In this document: piece by piece, positions 1 to 8,528 of the stretch
Position numbering within the stretch: the first letter of the stretch is position 1
Layout: each line of letters begins with the position of its first letter
Notes under the pieces: generated by a model
Told to the model about the DNA's origin: nothing
The model's input: only the letters and a program-made list of their open reading frames with translations
The model's database searches: none
Program-made: the position numbers and the translations under genes
Assembly (NCBI GenBank): GCA_963558565.1
Contig: CAUWGX010000002.1
Location: 1-64,000 of the forward strand
Length of the DNA: 64,000 bases
Source of the DNA: Atopostipes sp963558565
GTDB lineage: Bacteria > Bacillota > Bacilli > Lactobacillales > Carnobacteriaceae_A
Direction: 5' to 3'

Positions 1-41
1 GATAGAAGACCCCTGCACATTTTGGTTGTATTACTTTGTTT

Positions 42-57
42 AGTTTTCAAAGATCAA
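42..57 (-). promoter_or_regulatory. rRNA leader boxA-like element
   Basis: Read on the minus strand this gives the TTGATCTTTGAAAACT-type segment that precedes 16S rRNA in Bacillus and Lactobacillales leaders (boxA, an antitermination signal). The rRNA gene itself would begin beyond position 1, off the window. That it is 16S rather than 23S is inferred from the promoter just upstream. Confidence 0.65.
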
Positions 58-71
58 TTGTGTTCTTTCGA

Positions 72-99
72 CTTGAGAAATGTTTTGGTGTTTCTCAAG
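72..99 (-). other. rRNA leader stem-loop
   Basis: A perfect 9-bp inverted repeat (72-80 with 91-99, CTTGAGAAA/TTTCTCAAG) with a 10-nt loop lies just after the predicted transcription start of the rRNA operon. It has no U-tract, so it looks like a leader structure rather than a terminator. Confidence 0.6.
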
Positions 100-109
100 C
101 ACGAGATAT

Positions 110-138
110 ATCTTATCATCGTCTGTTTAATTTGTCAA
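110..138 (-). promoter_or_regulatory. rRNA operon promoter
   Basis: On the minus strand there is a perfect -35 TTGACA (133-138), a 17-nt spacer and a -10 TAAGAT (110-115). An A-rich tract upstream of the -35 could act as an UP element. The downstream leader (boxA-like, hairpin) fits an rRNA operon that leaves the window at position 1. Positions 140-490 hold AT-rich promoter-upstream DNA and no gene I can support. Confidence 0.8.
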
Positions 139-493
139 ACACTTTTTGAAATTCTTTTAAACTTTATTTCTTTTTGTATTTCACTTCGTTAAACGACTCG
201 ATAAATTTTAAAATCACTTGATCATTCGTTTCCTGTTCAAGTGACGAAACAAAAATATTTACTTCGTGTCTCGACTTATAATACTACAGTAGTTCTTTTA
301 AAAAAGCAAGGACTTTTTCCAAATAAGTATAAAAAAATAGATTTGTTGCAATGTTCTCCAACTAAAAAACCCTTCTCATCCTGTCATAACAGCCTTTCAC
401 TCATCCAAGGTTATTCTCATTTTTTTCCTCAATTAAATCATCAAGATGAATAGTCTTCCTCTTCTCGATTGATGAGATGAAATGTTCAAAGTG

Positions 494-541
494 AAAGAAG
501 GATTTATAAAGACGAACTCTCCCTTTACAAATCCTTCTTTT
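494..541 (-). terminator. terminator after the frataxin-like gene
   Basis: A long inverted repeat (about 494-511 with 524-541, AAAGAAGGATTT arms) lies directly downstream of the minus-strand gene ending at 547. The better T-run is on the plus strand, so it may work in both directions. Confidence 0.65.
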
Positions 542-546
542 TATCC

Positions 547-915
547 TTAACGCCAAAATTTATTATAATCTGCTTTATCTTCTATATTGTAGTCAATCAA
601 TTTTTCAAACAAGGAATAGGGAATGGGGTCTTCCCATTGGATACGAATGATATTATTCGTATGACTTAATCCTGTTTCTTCTATTAAATCTCGAAATTTT
701 TTAATCGGTTTTACCTCGGGCGATAAGGCAATGTGATTTTTAGAGTAACTAAACCCTATGATATATGTTCCATGGTCAGTAAATATTGGCTGGTTCCAAG
801 CGATCCGTGTATCTAAGTTTGGGTATTTCTCCTGCACCCACTGGAGAATAGCCTCCATCTTATCTCGTTGCTCCGGTACATCCATTGTATTTAAATATTC
901 TTTAAATGTCTCCAT
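547..915 (-). CDS. Frataxin-like iron chaperone (YdhG/Fra, DUF1801 family)
   Basis: A 122-residue protein of the DUF1801/YdhG family. The B. subtilis member (Fra) is a frataxin-like protein that supplies iron for Fe-S cluster and heme assembly in the cytoplasm. The sequence shows the family pattern: an N-terminal helix with YLNTMD, a RIAWNQPIF segment at about residues 38-46, a SYSKNHIALSP strand near 57-67, and a C-terminal helix rich in Lys and Asp. It starts at ATG with an AGGAGG site 5 nt upstream. It stands alone between rqcP and the rRNA operon and ends in a hairpin terminator. The family assignment is good; the iron role is known from the homologue and inferred here. Confidence 0.8.
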   Translation of the reverse strand: METFKEYLNTMDVPEQRDKMEAILQWVQEKYPNLDTRIAWNQPIFTDHGTYIIGFSYSKNHIALSPEVKPIKKFRDLIEETGLSHTNNIIRIQWEDPIPYSLFEKLIDYNIEDKADYNKFWR

Positions 916-1092
916 CTAGTCCCTCCTCGCTTTTACTCGTTCCATTATACAGTTTTTCTCCATAAAAATACCAGTGACTACTAATTAATCGTTAGTATTC
1001 TGTTTATAGTGTGGTTTGTCCTTCTTTGAATAAAGAGTAAAAACAATAGATATTGAAACGAACACTTTCAATGATTGAGTCATCGCTGAAAC

Positions 1093-1133
1093 GAAAAAAG
1101 AGGTATTCAATCTCTTACTTGTTGAATACCTCT
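1093..1133 (-). terminator. terminator of the yabN-rqcP unit
   Basis: Perfect 12-bp arms (1099-1110 with 1122-1133, AGAGGTATTCAA/TTGAATACCTCT) are followed on the minus strand by a T6 run. It lies 13 nt after the rqcP stop codon. Confidence 0.85.
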
Positions 1134-1145
1134 GGAGATTTTTAT

Positions 1146-1406
1146 TTAATTTTCAGCGATTCTTTCTTCGATTAATGTGTACATACCTTCCGCTTCATGT
1201 TTTTTCGTCGTATCTCTTAAGTCTTCGACGCGTACAACCAGTGTTTTATTTCCAAACTCGATTTCAAGCTCATCGCCCACGGCTACTTTTGTGGAAGACT
1301 TTGCAGGCTGTCCGTTAATGAGCACGCGGTCTTGATCGGCAATTTCTTTTGCAATCGTTCGCCGTTTAATAATTCGTGAAACTTTTAAAAATTTGTCTAC
1401 ACGCAT
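1146..1406 (-). CDS. rqcP: S4-domain ribosome quality-control factor RqcP
   Basis: An 86-residue protein that is almost entirely one S4 RNA-binding domain: MRVDKFLKVSRIIKRRTIAKE at the N terminus and the VLINGQPAK turn near residue 28. It matches RqcP (YabO), which binds stalled 50S subunits with RqcH and promotes addition of C-terminal alanine tails to blocked nascent chains. It sits 4 nt after the YabN-like gene, as in Bacillus. In many relatives divIC, yabR and tilS follow; here a terminator follows instead, so the usual neighbours are elsewhere. The start is ATG with an AAGGAG site. Confidence 0.9.
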   Translation of the reverse strand: MRVDKFLKVSRIIKRRTIAKEIADQDRVLINGQPAKSSTKVAVGDELEIEFGNKTLVVRVEDLRDTTKKHEAEGMYTLIEERIAEN

Positions 1407-1410
1407 TTTA

Positions 1411-2463
1411 TTACTCCTTATTTTTTCTTTCTTGTTCCTTTACTTTCTGCCAAATAGCTTCAACTTCTTCTACTGTATCTGCTTGAACATCATCAAAGAT
1501 ATGTGGATGACGTCTGCGTAACTTTCGATTCAGCCCAGCGAGCACCTCTTCTAATGAAAAAATACCTTCTTTTTCTCCAATCTCTGTCTGATAAAGCACT
1601 TGCATCAATAAGTCGCCTAACTCTTCCACTACATTTTCTATATCATCATTCGCATAAGCAGCCTTTAATTCATCCAGCTCGCCTTGGAAATGCTTTAACA
1701 AGCCTTCACCGGTCTGATTTTTCGCCCAGACATCGCCTTTTTCTGCAAAGATCTCATCGACATAAGATTGCGTCGTGGCAAACGAGTTGACTGCTTCGTC
1801 GCGTTTCAAAGGTGGCACATAGACAGAGCGCAGATTGTGCACTTCATCAAAATAGTCCAGTTCGTATAAGGGTAACCAAGTCACTTTTTCTTCAGGGCTC
1901 CCCGCAGCATCAATCATCCCTACTGGGTGTTCGTCTGGATAAATCTCCATTAATGCGAGTTTCACATCACTTGCAATCAACGCATGGAAAACTTGCATAA
2001 TAATCAAATGGTGACCCGGATAAATCTCATCTGCATCTATTCCAAAAGAATCGACGAGTTGAAAGCCTTCAATCGGGTCAATTTCAACGGCGGCAAATAA
2101 ATCATCAATAAAACTTTTCCCACCAATGATTTTCGTTTCCGCTTCTGATTCCAACAATAATTTTACAGAAGCTTCCGCAACTGCCGGATGACCCGGAACC
2201 CCATAATAAACGTCTTCTTCCTGAGCCAACATCAATAACTCTTCCACGATCGCTGGATAAACCTGTTCGAAATCCTCATCATATTGTTCATAAATAGCAT
2301 CAAAAGTTTGCACTGGCAAGCCTTCCGCGATTAATTCTTTTGCGGCGGGGTGTTCGATTGTTCGCAAATAAATTTGTTTTTGTTTTACGATTGTTTCATA
2401 AACTTGCTTAGGAATCTCGCCTAAATGCGAGGGACCTAAGCCAAAGATATAGATTGTGTGCAT
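1411..2463 (-). CDS. yabN: Tetrapyrrole methylase-like/MazG fusion protein (YabN type)
   Basis: A 350-residue fusion. Residues 1-220 form a SAM-dependent tetrapyrrole methylase fold (N-terminal GLG loop, VPGHPAVAE near 94). Residues 240-345 form a single MazG nucleotide pyrophosphohydrolase domain with the acidic metal-binding helices (GELDELKAA then NVVEELGDLL). Bacillus YabN is longer (about 490 residues); this protein has one short MazG unit at the end. The methylase GxGxGD loop reads GLGPSHLG, so SAM binding or methyl transfer may be weakened. House-cleaning hydrolysis of non-canonical NTPs is the family role of MazG; the methylase substrate is unknown. An in-frame stop lies upstream of the ATG. 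Confidence 0.85.
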   Translation of the reverse strand: MHTIYIFGLGPSHLGEIPKQVYETIVKQKQIYLRTIEHPAAKELIAEGLPVQTFDAIYEQYDEDFEQVYPAIVEELLMLAQEEDVYYGVPGHPAVAEASVKLLLESEAETKIIGGKSFIDDLFAAVEIDPIEGFQLVDSFGIDADEIYPGHHLIIMQVFHALIASDVKLALMEIYPDEHPVGMIDAAGSPEEKVTWLPLYELDYFDEVHNLRSVYVPPLKRDEAVNSFATTQSYVDEIFAEKGDVWAKNQTGEGLLKHFQGELDELKAAYANDDIENVVEELGDLLMQVLYQTEIGEKEGIFSLEEVLAGLNRKLRRRHPHIFDDVQADTVEEVEAIWQKVKEQERKNKE

Positions 2464-2520
2464 ATCAAGCCAACTTTCTTTCCATCACTTCATTTTTTAA
2501 CATCTGACCAGCCGACATCT

Positions 2521-5500
2521 TTACGAATCATTTTCTGAAATGTCTTTTTTAAGCTCACTTTCCAGTTCCGCGTCTAATGCGGCTCGTTCTCTTTCTTCTT
2601 TTTCCTTGTTTAATTCAATTTGTTCTTCATAGTAATTATAAAGCTTTTTAACAAACTTCAAAATGTGTTGCAACCATTCATAATTGTGCATGCCTTGTTT
2701 AATGTAAAAATCAACCGTTAATTGTTTTTCAGGGTCGATATCTACTTGTAACGGGATACCGTCTAATGCTCGAAAGACTTCCTGCACCGGTATATTTTCT
2801 GTGCCTTGTTCAGAAAACGTGACATGGACGGTTGAACCTTGTTGTTTAATGGTTTCAACAAGAATGGATTCACTGTAGTGTTTGATTAAACCGATCACGA
2901 GTAAGTCATCCACTTCTTGAGGGAAATCACCAAAGCGGTCAATAAATTCATCCTGTAGTTCCACAAATTCTTCTTCGCTTTTCAGTGAACGAATACGTTT
3001 ATACAATTCAATTTTTTGACGTTCATCTGTGACATAATCACTTGGGATGTAAGCATCGACGTCCACGTCAATTTCTACCACTGTTCGTTCAGCAGATGGG
3101 TCTCCTTGTTTACGGGCGACCGCTTCTTGTAGCATTTGTGAGTATAAGTCAAAACCGACGGAATCAATAAAGCCACTTTGCTGTTGGCCTAATAAGTTTC
3201 CAGCACCGCGAATCGACAAGTCACGCATCGCAATCTTAAAGCCACTTCCTAATTCGGTAAAGTCTTTAATGGCTTGCAGACGTTTTTCACTTTCTTCACT
3301 GAGTATTTTATTTTGTTCATACATAAAGTAAGCATAAGCTACACGGTTACTACGACCTACACGTCCTCGCAATTGATAAAGTTGTGAAAGCCCCATGTAG
3401 TCAGCATTTTCGACGAGTAAAGTATTCACGTTCGGCATGTCCACGCCTGTTTCAATAATTGTCGTAGTCACTAAAACGTCATACTCTCCTTGTAGGAAAT
3501 CATACAAGACATTTTCTAATTGCGTTTCTGTTAAACGACCATGGATATAAGCAATTCGCGCATCCGGCACGAGTTCTTGAATATCATTGACCCGTTTTTC
3601 AATAGTACTGACCCGGTTGTGTAAGAAAAAGACTTGTCCGCCGCGTGCCATTTCACGCTCGATCGCTTCTCGAATCACTAAGCCATTCATCTCTAACACA
3701 TAGGTTTGGACCGGATAACGGTTAGCCGGCGGCGTTTCAATCACTGATAAATCGCGCGCACCCACAAGGGACATATGCAACGTTCGTGGGATCGGAGTAG
3801 CGGTTAGCGTTAAAACATCGACATCTTTTTTCAAGCTTTTAATTCGTTCTTTATGTTTAACGCCAAAACGTTGTTCCTCATCGACAACCAGTAAACCTAA
3901 ATCTTGATACTTCATGTCTTTGGATAATAAACGATGGGTCCCAATAATAATGTCAATCTGGCCTTTCCGTAAACCATCTTTGATCTCATCAGCCTGTTTT
4001 TTCGTACGGAAACGGCTCAACATTTCAATCTCAATCGGAAAATCAACGAAGCGTTCGATGAAAGATTCATAGTGCTGTTGCGCTAAGACGGTCGTCGGAA
4101 CTAAAAAGGCGACTTGTTTACCATCTTGTACAGCTTTGAAAGCAGCCCGCATGGCTACTTCTGTTTTTCCATAACCAACGTCTCCCACCACTAAGCGGTC
4201 CATTGGCTTTTCTTTTTCCATATCTTTATAAACTTCTTTGATGGAACGTAGCTGGTCGGGTGTTTCGGTATAAGGGAAAGCATCTTCGAATTCTTGCGTA
4301 TAGCTATCATTCTTCGAAAAAGCAAAGCCTTTTCGACTTTCACGCTCCGCATACAAATCGATTAGTTCGTCCGCTATATCTTCCACTTGCTTTTGCACGC
4401 GTGATTTTGTTTTCGCCCACGTCGTTCCTCCAAGTTTATGGATCCGTGGTTCTTTACCTTCAGCAGAAACATATTTTTGAATCAAGTTTAGTTGTGTCAC
4501 TGGGATCAGGACACGGTCATTTTTCTGATATTCAATCGTTAAATAATCTTGATGAACGCCCTTGATTTCAAGAGTTTCCATCCCGACATATTTACCTATT
4601 CCGTGACTGACATGAACCACATAGTCACCAGGATTTAATTCGTTATAGTTTTTGATTCGCTCGGCGTTTGAAATATTTAATGAACGACGACGTTTTTTAG
4701 CCGGTCGATTAAACATATCACTTTCTGTTAAGACTACCAATTTTTCTTCGATTAATTCAAAGCCCGTCTGTACCGTATAAGGAAGGATTTGGAGCTGACT
4801 TTCTTCAATCTTATCCTCTCGCCCTAAGATTTGAGCGGTAATTTTAAAGTCTTTTAATGTACTTTGCACTTGTTCGGCTCGTTCTTCATTTTCTGTCATC
4901 ACAACGATCGTAAAGCCTTGTTTTTGCCAACCTTCGATTTCTGTTTGGATCAATGGCATTTGGTTGAAGAACTTTTGCATCTCTCGGTAATGGAAAGCAT
5001 GAATTGCGGTTAACTTTAAGCTACCTATGCCTTTTTGGAAAAGTGAAAAATAAATACGGGGTTGGTCAATTTTTCGTTGATTGTCCATAAAGTCTTGACT
5101 AATTTCTTGCCCCATTAAAACGCGACGATGCTGGGTTTGATTGGCCAACCATTCCGCCTCTTCTTCTTCCAATTTTTGATTATTTTCTAAAAGACGCGGA
5201 TACTCATCATATAGAACAATCGCTTGCTCCGGTAGATAATCGATAATGGATGCCGTCCGTTCAAATAAAAAGTGCGTATAGTTTGAAAAACTCTCATGCC
5301 AAACACCGTTCTCCAAAGCTTCAATCGTTGGCAGCAAGTTTTGTGCAAACAATTCTTTTTCTTCTTCCTCTTTTAATTGCGCATTGGTCTCTTCATAAGC
5401 TGATTTCAAGCGTTCCGTAGCTCTGCTCCAGTTTTCGCTCGGCAAGATCGCTTCCGTAACGGGTGGTATTTTAATTTCATCCAATTGTTCGATCGAACGC

Positions 5501-6132
5501 TGGGTCTCTGCATCAAATGAACGAATGGAATCCACTTCAATATCAAAGAGTTCGATTCGGATCGGGTATTTCTCAGTGAGGGGGTAGACATCGATAATGC
5601 CTCCTCGCACACTAAATTCACCGGGTTTTGCTACAATTTGCTCGCGCTCGTAACCAATACTGACCAGTTGATTTGTCAATTGTTCTAATTCGACATCACT
5701 GTCTAAACGAATACTTAAACGTGCGTTTTGGTAAGCTTCTTTCGGCGGTAGTAAACGACGTGCTCCAGCAACGGGAATAATAATAATCCCGGCTTGTTCC
5801 GACAGTAAAAATTCTAATGTTTCAATCCGCTCCGCCTGTTCTTCAGGAGAAGCCACCGATAATTGTGCATGAATCATATCGTTCACATTATAAACATAAA
5901 TATTCTCTTTCGGATAGAACTCTTGCACATCATTATATAACTGGTTCGCTTGATGCAAATTCGAGGTGAAGACAATCGTTGGTAATTCTTTTTCTTCGGC
6001 TACCGCTGCAATCAAGGAAGCTCGAGCAGAGTCTGCGATTCCAGTCACGAGTTGCGCAGAGTCGGGCGTAATATCTTTGAGTACTTTTTGAACATTACTT
6101 TTTTGTTTTAAAAAGTCAATCATTGCGGGCAT
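2521..6132 (-). CDS. mfd: Transcription-repair coupling factor Mfd
   Basis: A superfamily 2 DNA translocase that removes RNA polymerase stalled at lesions and recruits UvrA. Domains in order: UvrB-like module (residues 1-340), RNA polymerase interaction domain (about 480-570, beginning NPGDYVVHVSHGIGKY), RecG-like motor with Walker A GDVGYGKT, DEEQ box in VVDEEQRFGV and TATPIPRTL, then the C-terminal TRCF domain. I chose the ATG at 6132 over an upstream in-frame TTG (6159), because an AAAGGAG site lies 10 nt before the ATG and between the two candidates. That gives 1203 residues, normal for the family. It follows pth, as in Bacillus. Confidence 0.97.
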   Translation of the reverse strand: MPAMIDFLKQKSNVQKVLKDITPDSAQLVTGIADSARASLIAAVAEEKELPTIVFTSNLHQANQLYNDVQEFYPKENIYVYNVNDMIHAQLSVASPEEQAERIETLEFLLSEQAGIIIIPVAGARRLLPPKEAYQNARLSIRLDSDVELEQLTNQLVSIGYEREQIVAKPGEFSVRGGIIDVYPLTEKYPIRIELFDIEVDSIRSFDAETQRSIEQLDEIKIPPVTEAILPSENWSRATERLKSAYEETNAQLKEEEEKELFAQNLLPTIEALENGVWHESFSNYTHFLFERTASIIDYLPEQAIVLYDEYPRLLENNQKLEEEEAEWLANQTQHRRVLMGQEISQDFMDNQRKIDQPRIYFSLFQKGIGSLKLTAIHAFHYREMQKFFNQMPLIQTEIEGWQKQGFTIVVMTENEERAEQVQSTLKDFKITAQILGREDKIEESQLQILPYTVQTGFELIEEKLVVLTESDMFNRPAKKRRRSLNISNAERIKNYNELNPGDYVVHVSHGIGKYVGMETLEIKGVHQDYLTIEYQKNDRVLIPVTQLNLIQKYVSAEGKEPRIHKLGGTTWAKTKSRVQKQVEDIADELIDLYAERESRKGFAFSKNDSYTQEFEDAFPYTETPDQLRSIKEVYKDMEKEKPMDRLVVGDVGYGKTEVAMRAAFKAVQDGKQVAFLVPTTVLAQQHYESFIERFVDFPIEIEMLSRFRTKKQADEIKDGLRKGQIDIIIGTHRLLSKDMKYQDLGLLVVDEEQRFGVKHKERIKSLKKDVDVLTLTATPIPRTLHMSLVGARDLSVIETPPANRYPVQTYVLEMNGLVIREAIEREMARGGQVFFLHNRVSTIEKRVNDIQELVPDARIAYIHGRLTETQLENVLYDFLQGEYDVLVTTTIIETGVDMPNVNTLLVENADYMGLSQLYQLRGRVGRSNRVAYAYFMYEQNKILSEESEKRLQAIKDFTELGSGFKIAMRDLSIRGAGNLLGQQQSGFIDSVGFDLYSQMLQEAVARKQGDPSAERTVVEIDVDVDAYIPSDYVTDERQKIELYKRIRSLKSEEEFVELQDEFIDRFGDFPQEVDDLLVIGLIKHYSESILVETIKQQGSTVHVTFSEQGTENIPVQEVFRALDGIPLQVDIDPEKQLTVDFYIKQGMHNYEWLQHILKFVKKLYNYYEEQIELNKEKEERERAALDAELESELKKDISENDS

Positions 6133-6206
6133 TACGTGATGACTCCTTTCTGTTTTCAATCATTTTTATATTTTTAATCATCTTTTATCATCTTCTTTGG
6201 TTTATT

Positions 6207-6767
6207 CTAATTAAATTCATTCATCGTTTCTTGGAAAGTGTGAGCATCAGCCCAATATTTAATCGCATCGATAATGTCTTGGACGGACATTTTCATATCA
6301 TCGATCGAATCTTTCGAGAAACGGCTGAGGACATGAGAAATAACCGTTTGTTTTGGATAAGGACGTCCTACCCCCACACGAACCCGGTTAAATTCCTGTG
6401 TCCCTAGATGCTGAATGATACTTTTCATTCCATTATGACCGCCAGAACTTCCTTTAACTCGTAGACGAATTTTTCCGACGGGTAGATCCATATCATCATA
6501 AATCACCACAATATCCTCTGCCGTTACATTATAATAATCGACCCAAGGTTGAACCGATTCACCGGATAAGTTCATAAACGTTTGGGGTTTAATTAAGATC
6601 ACTTTTTCCGTACCAATATTTCCTTCTGCATAAACAGAATTAAATTTCGTCCGGTTAAAGGTTAAACCTAAATTTTCCGCCAAACGGTCTAAGGCAATAA
6701 AGCCTATATTGTGTCTTGTATTTTCATATTTTTTTCCTGGGTTTCCTAATCCAAAAATTAATTTCAT
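6207..6767 (-). CDS. pth: Peptidyl-tRNA hydrolase
   Basis: A 186-residue Pth that releases tRNA from peptidyl-tRNA dropped off ribosomes. The N terminus carries FGLGNPGKKYENTRHNIGF with the catalytic His (about residue 20) and Asn (about 10). The YDDMDLPVGKIRLR and GSSGGHNG motifs follow near residues 92 and 112. The start is ATG with an AGGAGG site 7 nt upstream. It heads a unit with mfd and probably yabN-rqcP. Its promoter at 6854-6883 is separated from the gene by a strong terminator hairpin (6812-6833), so expression may depend on read-through. Confidence 0.96.
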   Translation of the reverse strand: MKLIFGLGNPGKKYENTRHNIGFIALDRLAENLGLTFNRTKFNSVYAEGNIGTEKVILIKPQTFMNLSGESVQPWVDYYNVTAEDIVVIYDDMDLPVGKIRLRVKGSSGGHNGMKSIIQHLGTQEFNRVRVGVGRPYPKQTVISHVLSRFSKDSIDDMKMSVQDIIDAIKYWADAHTFQETMNEFN

Positions 6768-6804
6768 TGAGGCGCCTCCTACATCATTCTATAAATTAAC
6801 ATGC

Positions 6805-6833
6805 AAAAAAGCTGGGTAAGTCGCCTCACCCAG
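6805..6833 (-). terminator. terminator or attenuator hairpin in the pth leader
   Basis: On the minus strand a 9-bp stem (6825-6833 with 6812-6820, one G-U pair) is followed by CTTTTTT. It lies between the predicted pth promoter and the pth start, so it is inside the 5' leader. Flanking 7-nt arms AATTAAC/GTTAATT can extend the structure. Confidence 0.7.
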
Positions 6834-6853
6834 TCTCGTTAATTAGTAGTTAA

Positions 6854-6883
6854 ATTATAGCATATTTCTGCTTTATTTAACAA
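6854..6883 (-). promoter_or_regulatory. predicted pth-mfd promoter
   Basis: On the minus strand: TTGTTA (6878-6883), 18-nt spacer, perfect TATAAT (6854-6859) preceded by TGC (extended -10). Transcripts would start about 35 nt before the leader terminator. Confidence 0.6.
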
Positions 6884-7065
6884 AGCTTTCTCTTATTGAA
6901 CCGTTTTATCTATCATTATTTGAAATTCTTCTAGGGGGGATACCTACAGATGATACGCTATTCTTTTTAAAAGCTATATTCACTCTTACTTCACACTTCT
7001 TGAAAAGAATAAAAAGAAGACAAAGTCCCCTTTGCCCTCCTCTTTACACTATTCGAACGAAAGAT

Positions 7066-7617
7066 TTATTCTTCCTCTGCTTCTTCTGGATCTTCTTCTT
7101 CAAATAATAAGGTTTCTGAACGGTAAAAGTCATCGACCGCTACTTCATCGCCGACCTCACCCAAGTCATCTGGTGAAACCCCGACAACATATTCTACTTC
7201 ATCGCTCGGCGATTCAACCGTGAACTCCGGTTCTGGTTCATCTGAAACCACATCAACAATCGCCCCGTCCTCTAATAAATAAGTGTTATAAGCTTCTTCT
7301 TCAGAGATAATCGTAACGGGTACAGTTGCCGCTTCTCCTGGAAGATGTTCGATAATAATACCATCTGTCGTCCAGCCAGCCCCCGTAACTTCTAAACCGT
7401 ATTCTGGCGTCGCATCCCCTGACTGATCAATCGCCTCATTGATTAAGCTTGAACTATCAGAAGTTTCTTCCGTATCTGTTGTTTCTTCTGTCTGGTCTAC
7501 TTCTTCTGTTTGTTCTGTCTCATCTGTTGCCGGTTCTTCTGTATCTTCCGTCGTACCACATGCTGCAAGAGCTAGTGTTGAAACTGCAAATAAGCTAACG
7601 AATTTTTTATAGCTCAT
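7066..7617 (-). CDS. Acidic lipoprotein of unknown function
   Basis: A 183-residue predicted lipoprotein. The signal peptide ends in a lipobox (LALAAC, Cys at about residue 20), so it should be anchored on the outer face of the membrane. Residues 25-58 are a low-complexity linker made almost only of Glu, Thr, Asp and Gln. The remaining 120 residues are a strand-rich domain with very few basic residues, ending in a Glu-rich tail (EEEDPEEAEEE). I do not recognise the domain and assign no function. The start is ATG with a GGGGG-type ribosome site. No operon partners: 160-bp and larger gaps lie on each side. The strong net negative charge would suit a salt-exposed surface protein, but that is a guess. 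Confidence 0.75.
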   Translation of the reverse strand: MSYKKFVSLFAVSTLALAACGTTEDTEEPATDETEQTEEVDQTEETTDTEETSDSSSLINEAIDQSGDATPEYGLEVTGAGWTTDGIIIEHLPGEAATVPVTIISEEEAYNTYLLEDGAIVDVVSDEPEPEFTVESPSDEVEYVVGVSPDDLGEVGDEVAVDDFYRSETLLFEEEDPEEAEEE

Positions 7618-7782
7618 TGATGATTTCCCCCTATTTATAATAAGAAATATGTAACCGCTAACTACTTAAGCATGAAAAAGACTCAAATAATTATCGCATA
7701 CAAATATTTTATCACATTGTTTAATCAAAAACAAACTCCAAACTCATTTTTTATTAATCTTTTCTGGCGCTTACAAGACTGT

Positions 7783-8394
7783 CTACTCAGGATTCCCTGT
7801 GATTATTTCAATGAATCGTTCGGTTAGGTTCGCCGTAAAGCCCCATAAAGAGTGGTCCGCAATAGCATAATAAGGAATGCGTTGTCGGCTATTTTCAAAT
7901 GTATATTCATGTTCATAATCTTCTTGGTTCTTGATAAAGTCTTCTTCTAAAGTCGGATTAAAATGAACAGCAAAATATTTGGGTTCATTCTCCATTAGAA
8001 ATTTTAATGGCACCGTATAGATTTTTTCAACTTCTACATTTGGCTCAATCGCTTCAACATCAACATCTACGAGTTCGCCCACAAAGCAATGAATAATCAT
8101 CCGCTCACTAACAATATAATCAATCTCACCATAAACGACAATGTTCTCTCGTTCGATATTTAATTCTTCTATCGTTTCACGGATGGCGGCTTCTTCATAA
8201 GTTTCATTGCTTTCTACCCGTCCACCCGGAAAGGAAGAATCGCCGGCTTGCGAAACGACTTGACTCCGAACTTCATATAAGACATGCCATTCATTTTCTA
8301 CTTGGATCAGGGGTAAAAGTACCGCCGATCTTTCTTGCTTCCCAAATATTTGGGGTTCATAATCTTTTATGCTTTGTTTGATTTTATGAATCAT
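7783..8394 (-). CDS. Nudix hydrolase, CoA pyrophosphatase-like
   Basis: A 203-residue Nudix hydrolase. The Nudix box is complete: G-x5-E-x7-RETIEEL, residues about 57-79 (GGRVESNETYEEAAIRETIEE). The segment just before it (SSFPGGRV) and the LLPLIQVENEWHVLYEVRS strand resemble the YeaB/NudL CoA pyrophosphatase group, which cleaves CoA and its derivatives. The usual HxGQVSFPGG signature is changed to QAGDSSFPGG here, so the substrate is uncertain. The gene stands alone with its own ATG and a GGGGG ribosome site. Confidence 0.8.
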   Translation of the reverse strand: MIHKIKQSIKDYEPQIFGKQERSAVLLPLIQVENEWHVLYEVRSQVVSQAGDSSFPGGRVESNETYEEAAIRETIEELNIERENIVVYGEIDYIVSERMIIHCFVGELVDVDVEAIEPNVEVEKIYTVPLKFLMENEPKYFAVHFNPTLEEDFIKNQEDYEHEYTFENSRQRIPYYAIADHSLWGFTANLTERFIEIITGNPE

Positions 8395-8478
8395 CTGATG
8401 CCCCCTATTTTTATATTCCCTTTAATTCAGTATACTCGAATTCGAATTAATTACAAACAAACCTCTTCATAGACAACT

Positions 8479-8506
8479 AAAAAGCAAGGGGATCCCCTTG
8501 CTTTTT
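8479..8506 (-). terminator. terminator of fda
   Basis: A perfect 28-nt palindrome centred at 8492.5, with arms of 14 bases and T5 on both strands. It sits 23 nt after the fda stop codon and could act in both directions. Confidence 0.85.
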
Positions 8507-8528
8507 AACTATCTTTAAAATCTCATTT

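Noticed and set aside
241..453. A 70-codon plus-strand reading frame upstream of the rRNA promoter
   Set aside because: Composition and AT-rich context look non-coding, the start is a GTG without a ribosome site, and there is no recognisable family.
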